From Sulfurovum sp. (GTDB lineage Bacteria; Campylobacterota; Campylobacteria; Campylobacterales; Sulfurovaceae), in the NCBI GenBank assembly GCA_027038155.1, contig JALVXW010000141.1:1-11797 (forward strand): a stretch of 11,797 nt of DNA, in the 5' to 3' direction. Below, piece after piece: positions 5,680-11,797 of the stretch. A program made the translations under genes and the position numbers. Every line of letters starts with the position of its first letter. Position 1 is the stretch's first letter. The notes beneath the pieces were generated by a model. That model worked only from the letters and a program-made list of their open reading frames with translations, was not told the DNA's origin and did no database searches.

Positions 5680-7548
5680 TCAAAAGGTGTACTCCATTTC
5701 AAGTGTAACCCTTCTATCTACAGGAGAGATAGAGAGTGGTTGCAGCAGGTCTCCTGTTGTAGGGCTTACCCTAAAGAGGCTTGTCTCTTTGGCTCTGTCT
5801 AAGAGGTTTTGCCCTTTGAGTGTAAGAGTAAGGTTCTCACTGGCATTCCACGAAAGAGAGCTTGTCACATCGAAGTAGTGTGTATGATCTATACTGTTTT
5901 GGTGCCAAACTACTGCATTGTAAAAATCAAACTTCTCATAGGTGTTACTAAAACTCACATAGCCACTATAATCTTCCAGTTTATCTATAGGGCCAATATC
6001 TTTATAGCGAGCATAGTAGAGTTGCAGATTGATTTTATTGTCTATATCAAAAGCATAATCATAGTTAAACACACCAAAGAAGTACTGCGTCTCGCCCTCC
6101 CCCATATTTTGGACAAGCCCATCTTCATCCTTCATAAACAAAAGCATCACTCTGGCCCTGTAGCTATCTTGCATATAACTCAACTCTTGCGTAAGCCCTC
6201 TTGTGGTCTGAGGAGAGACAGAGCCTGTATTGTATCTGCTGACTTGCCTATTAAAGGGGTCTAGTGCAAACATTGTACGGTAGATGTATGCTTTGTAGCT
6301 CCATGTGTCTGAGGCAAAGATGTAGCCCAGCCTAAGTTGCCAAAGATTATCACTGTTGATACCTGCGTCTCTATATATGTTGCTATACTCTATACCCAGC
6401 GTCAAAAGCTCTGCTTCGCTTAGGACATACTGGTCTTGAAAAAAGGCAGAGAGAATACTCTCTTGCGAAAAGTCCAGAGGGAGCCTCTCTCCGACTTTGA
6501 CTGAGAAGCCATCCAGTATCTTTTTTCTTCCTTTTAATCCTGCAACGATGTGGTGTCTGCCTCTACGGTTTTTATATGTTAGCTCTGCACTATAGGTGCT
6601 GTTTTTGGTAACCGCATCCAATCTATTGAAAGGAGACTCTCCAGGATACAGAAGTGGCAAATCATCAAATTGCAAAATATCTCTTTTGAGCCACTCATAG
6701 GCAAACTGTGCATGCCAATGTGCGTTGAATGTAATACCATAATCTATATGGAGATTGAGGTAATCAACGGTTGAGACCAGAGGTGTGGCATCAAGGCTTA
6801 ATCCTGCAAGACTGTCTGTATTTTTTTTCATTACTTGCACATGGGCTATTTGATTTTCTGTTTTGATATAGCCAAAAAGCTGCGTGCGTTCAAAGTCTCT
6901 TGAGAGTGGATGGTCTGTACCGTTGTCTATCTTTGTGCGTTTGGCATCGGTATGAGAGAGGTTGTACCTATAGCTATACGCCTCTCTCTCTTCGCCGTAA
7001 CTGATGCTTTGGGTGCTATAGCCTCGGCTCCCCTGCAAGAGGGTTAGCTTGCCTCCACTGTCTCGTTTGGGGTCTTTGCTATAGACAAATATTGTCAGAT
7101 AGGCGGGCTCCACAGAGGTCTCAAATGAGGGCACCGCATAATAGAACTCTATATGATCTACAAAATCAATATTCATATCACCATACAGAGCCAGACCACT
7201 CCCCATCCAGCCTTGGGTAATCTCTACCCCATCTATATAGAGACGTACAAAGTTACTTCTATAGGGTTCAAAAGCACCACTTGCCAAAGGGTCGGGAAGA
7301 GCATATCTGTTTTCGTGATAATAGATAACAGGTGTAGTCATAAAGACATCTTTGAGTGTTTTGGCATGCATCCTCTCTAGCTTCTCTCTGGTATAGAGAA
7401 CTAAGTGCCCTTTATTCTCATCAATGGTTTTTTGGCTCAAATCATTTTTGTAATTATAGTCACTAAGCAGTCTCTCTACTTCGGATGCCTGCAATACAGA
7501 TCCCAATAAGAACCCAACAAAAAGTATCAATATTTTAGATATATGCAT
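5680..7548 (-). CDS. TonB-dependent outer-membrane receptor
   Basis: A 622-aa protein with a signal peptide (MHISKILILFVGFLLGSVLQA), a plug domain at about residues 46-158 and a beta-barrel to the C-terminus. The barrel ends in alternating residues and a terminal Phe (LEMEYTF), the usual outer-membrane insertion signal. The plug shows the GHLVLYTREKLERM opening and the VRLYIDGVEI and DFVDHIEFY strands typical of receptors. No convincing TonB box was found after the signal peptide. Start choice: of three successive ATGs (7554, 7551, 7548) the last is best placed, 6 nt after GGGGG; the reading frame extends further upstream but that part overlaps the divergent promoter. This receptor type, followed by a small secreted protein and a GGDEF/EAL protein, suggests a sensing role as much as uptake. 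The substrate cannot be told from sequence. Confidence 0.88.
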   Translation of the reverse strand: MHISKILILFVGFLLGSVLQASEVERLLSDYNYKNDLSQKTIDENKGHLVLYTREKLERMHAKTLKDVFMTTPVIYYHENRYALPDPLASGAFEPYRSNFVRLYIDGVEITQGWMGSGLALYGDMNIDFVDHIEFYYAVPSFETSVEPAYLTIFVYSKDPKRDSGGKLTLLQGSRGYSTQSISYGEEREAYSYRYNLSHTDAKRTKIDNGTDHPLSRDFERTQLFGYIKTENQIAHVQVMKKNTDSLAGLSLDATPLVSTVDYLNLHIDYGITFNAHWHAQFAYEWLKRDILQFDDLPLLYPGESPFNRLDAVTKNSTYSAELTYKNRRGRHHIVAGLKGRKKILDGFSVKVGERLPLDFSQESILSAFFQDQYVLSEAELLTLGIEYSNIYRDAGINSDNLWQLRLGYIFASDTWSYKAYIYRTMFALDPFNRQVSRYNTGSVSPQTTRGLTQELSYMQDSYRARVMLLFMKDEDGLVQNMGEGETQYFFGVFNYDYAFDIDNKINLQLYYARYKDIGPIDKLEDYSGYVSFSNTYEKFDFYNAVVWHQNSIDHTHYFDVTSSLSWNASENLTLTLKGQNLLDRAKETSLFRVSPTTGDLLQPLSISPVDRRVTLEMEYTF

Positions 7549-7585
7549 CATCATCCCCCAATTAATCAAATAATCCCTATTTGCA

Positions 7586-7591
7586 AGTATA
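7586..7591 (-). promoter_or_regulatory. Possible -10 element of the receptor/c-di-GMP operon
   Basis: TATACT on the minus strand, about 37 nt before the ATG at 7548. No good -35 is present at the right distance, and no convincing Fur-type palindrome was found in the divergent region 7549-7670. The call rests on this one hexamer. Confidence 0.35.
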
Positions 7592-7613
7592 GTTAAAAAA
7601 AGATAAAGAAAAC

Positions 7614-7642
7614 TTGACTTTAGCATCAACTATCTATATAAT
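7614..7642 (+). promoter_or_regulatory. Near-consensus sigma70 promoter for the acyltransferase gene
   Basis: TTGACT (7614-7619), a 17-nt spacer and TATAAT (7637-7642) make this the best promoter in the window. It faces the acyltransferase gene, whose ATG lies 28 nt after the -10. The TTG at 7614 that opens the reading frame is therefore part of the -35 element and not a start codon. Confidence 0.75.
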
Positions 7643-7670
7643 GAAATATAAAATAGAGGGAGGGAAGGAT

Positions 7671-8486
7671 ATGTATCAAAAACAAGTCATTGAGCTTTTT
7701 ACCAAAGAGTATAAGTTAATATTGGCAAAAACACCTCAAGATTTTCAGGCAGTAAAAGAGGTACGCAAAAAGGTATTTTCGCACAAATATGCCCTGCCCT
7801 CAAAAACACTAGAAAAAAAAGGTTACCTCTTTAATCGGGGTGATAAACAATCTTTTATTTATCTTCTACAGCATACCCATAGCAACACCTATGTAGGTAC
7901 AGTACGACTTTTTTTCATCAACAAAACAACACCACTTCAAGCACTTCCTATGCAAAAAGATGGTGGAGTTCAAGACATAGAACACTTAACAAAAAATTTA
8001 CCGCTCATTGAGGTTTCAAGAGGTGCATTGGTACAAAATCTACCCTCCCACAACCAATATTCAGCCTTGCAACTTAGAACTATCTTAACTTATGGGCTCA
8101 TGATTACAACACGCATCAATCTTCTACTCTACCCCTGTACAATGGTTTTTTCTATTATGGAACCCTCTCTCCATCGTATCCTCAAAAGACAACGGGTAGA
8201 CTTTGAGCAAATTGCCGAACCTGTTGAATTATGTGGCACAAGAACCCCCTATGCCATAGAGCGAAAAAAGCTCCTACAAGATACCGAAGAGAGTATGGGG
8301 GAGGTTACCCGTTACTATCTCAAAGAGCTCTGTGAAAATCCAGATGCTTTTTGGGCGTTTATAGACAACAACCCCTACCTGGAACGTTCAGAGATTCACC
8401 TAGATAGAATTTGTAGGCTCTTTAAGGAGCATGGAGAAGATGTGGCGTTGTCGCTTCTTATGGGAGAGGATACACCCTCTACCTAA
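7671..8486 (+). CDS. FeeM-type / exosortase-associated acyltransferase (autoinducer-synthase-like fold)
   Basis: A 271-aa cytoplasmic protein resembling the PEP-CTERM/exosortase-system-associated acyltransferases and N-acyl amino acid synthases (FeeM), within the GNAT/LuxI-like fold. Motifs shared with LuxI-type enzymes are visible: VRKKVF with R32 and F36, VGTVRLF with R79, and IEVSRGAL with E114 and R117, the Glu/Arg pair conserved in acyl-homoserine-lactone synthases. The middle LLYPCTMVFSIMEPSLHRILKR and the following CGTRTPYAIER are typical of the exosortase-associated group. ATG 7671 is chosen because GGAGG (7659-7663) lies 7 nt before it. No exosortase or PEP-CTERM protein lies in the window. 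The likely reaction is transfer of an acyl chain from acyl-ACP or acyl-CoA to an amino acid or amine; substrate and product are unknown. The 3' end overlaps the convergent RND gene by 8 nt. Confidence 0.82.
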   Translation: MYQKQVIELFTKEYKLILAKTPQDFQAVKEVRKKVFSHKYALPSKTLEKKGYLFNRGDKQSFIYLLQHTHSNTYVGTVRLFFINKTTPLQALPMQKDGGVQDIEHLTKNLPLIEVSRGALVQNLPSHNQYSALQLRTILTYGLMITTRINLLLYPCTMVFSIMEPSLHRILKRQRVDFEQIAEPVELCGTRTPYAIERKKLLQDTEESMGEVTRYYLKELCENPDAFWAFIDNNPYLERSEIHLDRICRLFKEHGEDVALSLLMGEDTPST

Positions 8487-11400
8487 CTCTGTAAATCACT
8501 GCATACATCAGTGGTACATAGTAGAGGTTCAGTACCGTAGCCCACGCCACACCAAAGCCTAAACTTATCGCCATGGGTTGCAAGATGAGTGCCTGCCCTG
8601 AAGCAAAAAACATCAGCGACGAAAGCCCCAGTACCGTTGTAACAGAAGTCAGCAAAATAGGACGCAGACGCATACCTGCTTTTTCCACCAATGCATCACT
8701 GTTTTGACTACCCTTGATAAAATCCAACATAATCAACCCATCATTCACCACCACACCTGCTAGCCCTATGACCCCCATCATTCCTGGCATAGACATATGC
8801 ATACCCATCAGGTAGGTTCCTGCCAGTGCCCCAAAGAGTGAAAGGGGTATCACACTTACAACAATAAGAGGCAAGACAAGCGAGTTAAACATCCATACCA
8901 AAGTAATAAAAATAAGAAACACCGCTACCACCAGAGCTTGACTCATCTCTTTTTTAAGTTTGCTGTTCTCCTTCTCTTCCCCTTTGACTACAATGCGTAC
9001 ACCCTCTTTTTTAAGTGACTCCAGCAGTGGTCGTATCTGCTCCATTACCTCTGTTGGGGTGATGATTTTTTTATCTACAGAGGCAAAGAGAGAGCGTACC
9101 TTTTCGCCATCTTCTTTAAAGATTTTGACAAAAGATTTTTTGTAGATAAAGTCCGTCACCTCAGAGAGTTTAACACGTTTGGTGCCATCGGGTGTAGAGA
9201 GCATAAAGTCCTTAAGTGCTTTGGCATCTTGTCTGTAGGCATCTTCTATCTTAATACGCATTAGACCTTTGGTATCAAACACTTTTCCGTACTCAGCCTT
9301 CAAAAAAGCTCCTCTTAGCACAGAGGTAATGTAGCCTTCGCTCATCCCCAAAGATTGTCCATACTCATTCACACGGAGTTTGAGCTCACGCTCTCCTTCG
9401 TTGGCATTGTCTGAGACATCTTTTACCCCTGCTATAGCAGACAGATTCTCCTCTACTTGTTTCATCGCCCGAAGCTTTACTGCCATATCGGGATGTTCAA
9501 ATCCAAGCTCAATATCGTTAGAGACAATGCCAGCTTGTTGCACATAGACAGAGATCTCTTCAAAAAGTTTTTTACCGTGAAGGGTTTTGTTTTGAAATGT
9601 TGGCAACACTTTGGTCTGTATCTCTTTGGCTATCTCTTGCGAAAGACGTTTTCTTATCATATCTGTATCATCATACTCTAGTGAAAAAACAGGATTGATG
9701 TAGGTATCAAAAAAGTTCTCTGGTGCCTTTTCGTGTAGATTGATAAAAATTTGAAAAAGGTTCTCGCCCACCTCTACACTCTGGTCTTTGTTGAATTTAA
9801 ACCCTATCACTGAAGTTACAGAATCCATCTCTTTTTTATTGAGCAGTTTTAAGATTGCTTGCTCTATCTGGGTAACATAGCATTCTGTATCAGTAAGCTT
9901 GTTGTTAATATTGACTTTACCACTCAAATAGACCTGCTGTGCATCAAACTCAGGAAAAAGCTGAAACTTTGTGACTTTACCCACACCTATTGTTCCTACA
10001 ATAATGGCTACAAGCATCACAAACAAAGAGGTTTTTTTATACTTGAGTAGTTTCCCCAAGAATCTATCATACCAGGCAATAAATCCTGGCCATATTCCTC
10101 TATTTTGTTCTTCTGCTTTAAATATACCTTTACTAAAAAAATCCTTGGCATGCAGTGGCAAAAAATAAAAAGCTTCAAAGAGTGAAGAGAGTAAAAGTAC
10201 AGAGATCATCACAGGAAGCACCTTCATAAACATTCCCATCTTTCCAGACATCATCAACAGTGGCAAAAAAGCAAAAACTGTTGTAAGCGTAGCCGTCATT
10301 ACCGCAGGAAACATCTCAGCTGCACCCTCTATGGCAGCCTCTCTGGGACTTTTACCCATCTCCATGTGTCTGTAGATATTTTCTGCTACCACAATAGCCT
10401 CATCTACCAGCATACCCAGAGCAATAAGTGCCCCTAAAAGGGTGAGCATATTGAGACTGTACCCTATCATCTCTGCTGCGATGAGTGTAATCATAAAACT
10501 TGCAGGTATGCCTATGGCTACAACCAAAGCTATACGTGCGTTAACAGAGAGAAACAGAGCAGTAAAAACCAAAATGAGCCCAAACAAGATGTTGGAGGAG
10601 ACAAGGTTAAGACGGTTTTTAATCCACACCGAAGTATCGGTATAGACTTTAAACTCTATGTTTTTATATTTTTCGTTAAATGCAGGAAGCATCGCTTTTA
10701 TCTGTTTGCTTAGAGCAATGGCATTTCCCTCTTTGCTCTTGTTAATGTTAAGAGAGATATTTTTTTGACCATTATAGTGTGAAAGCTGCGTAGGCTCACC
10801 CAGACCATACCGCACTGTTGCAATATCGTGAAGATAAAAATGTTTCCCCCCTATACTCAATAGCGTCTGCCCCAGTGCCTTGGCACTCTTCTCTCCATTG
10901 ATAGTAGAGATATACAGATGATCTCCCTGTCCATCAAGTGTCCCTACAGGAAAAATACTAGAGAGGTTTGAAATAGCTTGATAGATGGCTCGTTTATTGA
11001 GCCCATAGGCATCAATCTTTTTTTGATTAAGCGTAATCAATACCTCTTCATCGGTATCTCCACGTACATCAATACTGCTTAAATCATGAATAGAAGAGAG
11101 TTTTCTTTTGAGCTCTTTTGCTGCAGTGATAAGCTCTTTTTTGGGTACATCTCCAGAGATGGCTACAAGTAAAAGCGGATATTGATGCACCACAATACGT
11201 GCTATGGGATCATCCATATCCGAAGGCAAATCACGTTTGACTTTGCTAATAATATCTTTGACATCATTCAGTACCTCTTGTGAGGATTCACCTGTTTTAA
11301 TATCGGAAGTAATCAGAAAAAAACCATTTTGAATGGTGGTGTTGACTGTATCAATACTAGAGAGACTTTTAAGTTCATCTTCTATGGTATTGACCACCAT

Positions 11401-11586
11401 CTTATCAAGTACATCGGCACTCGCCCCTGCATAACTTCCTTTAATAGAAATCATATCCAGTGTAGAGGGAGGAAAAATCTCTTTGGCTATATTTTGGTAG
11501 GCAAAAATAGAGAGCAAGAGCATAAAAACCATCAATATATGATTGATAATAGGTTTATCTATAGCAAAGCGAATAAAACTACGCAT
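8479..11586 (-). CDS. RND-family efflux permease (AcrB/HAE-type)
   Basis: A 1035-aa inner-membrane transporter with the RND layout: TM1 at about residues 12-32, a large periplasmic domain, TM2-6 (about 330-475), a second periplasmic domain (about 545-875) and TM8-12 (about 880-1030). Residue numbers count from ATG 11586. The TM4 proton-relay motif reads GMLVDEAIVVAENI, so the Asp-Asp pair of AcrB (D407/D408) is Asp395-Glu396. In TM10, where AcrB has Lys940, the sequence is VVVNDGLIMLDF (N948, D949), with no lysine, as in several poorly studied RND groups. The gene follows the small coiled-coil gene by 4 nt. A GTG at 11598 overlapping that gene by 8 nt is an alternative start. Membrane-fusion and outer-membrane partners are not in the window. 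Substrate unknown. Confidence 0.92.
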   Translation of the reverse strand: MRSFIRFAIDKPIINHILMVFMLLLSIFAYQNIAKEIFPPSTLDMISIKGSYAGASADVLDKMVVNTIEDELKSLSSIDTVNTTIQNGFFLITSDIKTGESSQEVLNDVKDIISKVKRDLPSDMDDPIARIVVHQYPLLLVAISGDVPKKELITAAKELKRKLSSIHDLSSIDVRGDTDEEVLITLNQKKIDAYGLNKRAIYQAISNLSSIFPVGTLDGQGDHLYISTINGEKSAKALGQTLLSIGGKHFYLHDIATVRYGLGEPTQLSHYNGQKNISLNINKSKEGNAIALSKQIKAMLPAFNEKYKNIEFKVYTDTSVWIKNRLNLVSSNILFGLILVFTALFLSVNARIALVVAIGIPASFMITLIAAEMIGYSLNMLTLLGALIALGMLVDEAIVVAENIYRHMEMGKSPREAAIEGAAEMFPAVMTATLTTVFAFLPLLMMSGKMGMFMKVLPVMISVLLLSSLFEAFYFLPLHAKDFFSKGIFKAEEQNRGIWPGFIAWYDRFLGKLLKYKKTSLFVMLVAIIVGTIGVGKVTKFQLFPEFDAQQVYLSGKVNINNKLTDTECYVTQIEQAILKLLNKKEMDSVTSVIGFKFNKDQSVEVGENLFQIFINLHEKAPENFFDTYINPVFSLEYDDTDMIRKRLSQEIAKEIQTKVLPTFQNKTLHGKKLFEEISVYVQQAGIVSNDIELGFEHPDMAVKLRAMKQVEENLSAIAGVKDVSDNANEGERELKLRVNEYGQSLGMSEGYITSVLRGAFLKAEYGKVFDTKGLMRIKIEDAYRQDAKALKDFMLSTPDGTKRVKLSEVTDFIYKKSFVKIFKEDGEKVRSLFASVDKKIITPTEVMEQIRPLLESLKKEGVRIVVKGEEKENSKLKKEMSQALVVAVFLIFITLVWMFNSLVLPLIVVSVIPLSLFGALAGTYLMGMHMSMPGMMGVIGLAGVVVNDGLIMLDFIKGSQNSDALVEKAGMRLRPILLTSVTTVLGLSSLMFFASGQALILQPMAISLGFGVAWATVLNLYYVPLMYAVIYRVR

Positions 11587-11590
11587 ACTC

Positions 11591-11797
11591 CTACTCACTC
11601 TCTTCTATGGTAAACATTGTATCTGTCACATTTGTTTTAAAGCGAAGTGCCTCAACACTGTTTTTTAACATCACTCTCTCCGATTTTAACGCAGAGACTT
11701 CCCGTAAAAGTGTATTGACTTTTTTTGATTCATAGTAGATTTGGTTGGCAAGATAGATTTTTACTGATGTCAATATGAGCACAATACTCATGGCTAT
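11591..11797 (-). CDS. Small membrane-anchored coiled-coil protein (partial, FtsL/FtsB-like)
   Basis: The frame is open to the right edge of the window, so the N-terminus may be missing; an internal ATG lies at 11791. The visible 68 residues give one membrane helix (IAMSIVLILTSVKIYLA) followed by a coiled coil with a leucine-rich heptad pattern (LLREVSALKSERVMLKN), then an acidic tail. This bitopic design matches FtsL/FtsB divisome proteins, and in Campylobacterota a small protein of this kind can follow rsmH; the upstream gene is out of view. The stop overlaps the GTG alternative start of the RND gene, so the two are probably co-transcribed. FtsL identity is a guess from topology. Confidence 0.6.
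   Translation of the reverse strand: MAMSIVLILTSVKIYLANQIYYESKKVNTLLREVSALKSERVMLKNSVEALRFKTNVTDTMFTIEESE

Noticed and set aside
5809..6264. Plus-strand open frame of 151 aa inside the receptor gene
   Set aside because: It is antisense to clear beta-barrel coding sequence, has no ribosome binding site of note and its protein resembles no family.
7549..7613. Fur box in front of the TonB receptor
   Set aside because: Only a 4-bp imperfect palindrome (ATTA...TAAT) was found, far from a Fur consensus, so iron control cannot be claimed.
7549..7629. Longer N-terminus of the TonB receptor
   Set aside because: The extra residues lie upstream of a standard signal peptide and cover the divergent promoter region; GGGGG is best placed for ATG 7548.
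7614..7670. Earlier TTG start for the acyltransferase at 7614
   Set aside because: The TTG is the first part of the TTGACT -35 element and the -10 lies inside the supposed coding part; ATG 7671 has a GGAGG site at 7 nt.

Overview
The window reads as chromosomal DNA of a Campylobacterota (epsilonproteobacterial) organism, most likely of the Sulfurovum/Sulfurimonas type. The grounds are the low GC content, very tightly packed genes with 4-nt ATGA overlaps, the short type-2 ExbB/ExbD pair, and the particular TonB receptor / small periplasmic protein / c-di-GMP protein gene set. This placement comes from recognising protein families, not from a search. No rRNA, tRNA, CRISPR array or insertion sequence was seen, and no stretch above 300 nt lacks a gene.

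Left part (1-3341). A two-gene cassette encodes a small helical protein and an AbiEii-type nucleotidyltransferase toxin, overlapping by 13 nt. Next comes exbB-exbD, which energises TonB. Facing it on the minus strand is a pair in which a Phd/YefM-type antitoxin is translationally coupled to a thioredoxin-like protein instead of a toxin. Its promoter carries a perfect 8+8 inverted repeat that looks like an autoregulatory operator. A GTAGGGTGGGC-type hairpin, REP-like in appearance, lies just before yebC.

Middle part (3354-7548, minus strand). A three-gene operon encodes a small TonB-dependent outer-membrane receptor, a secreted protein of about 146 aa that looks like a divergent YfiR, and a membrane protein with a periplasmic sensor region, a degenerate GGDEF domain (GGAEF) and an apparently intact EAL phosphodiesterase domain. 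The likely logic is a signal passing from outer membrane to periplasm to inner membrane to c-di-GMP level. This is the most system-like part of the window.

Right part (7614-11797). A gene divergent from that operon, with a near-consensus sigma70 promoter, encodes an acyltransferase of the FeeM / exosortase-associated family. It keeps the Arg and Glu-x-Ser-Arg motifs shared with autoinducer synthases. It converges, with an 8-nt overlap, on an RND-type efflux permease, which is preceded by a small membrane-anchored coiled-coil protein cut by the window edge. One speculative reading of the whole is that the acyltransferase makes an acylated small molecule, the RND pump or another route exports it, and the TonB receptor/c-di-GMP operon senses something at the surface. 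Only the gene layout is seen; the circuit is inference.
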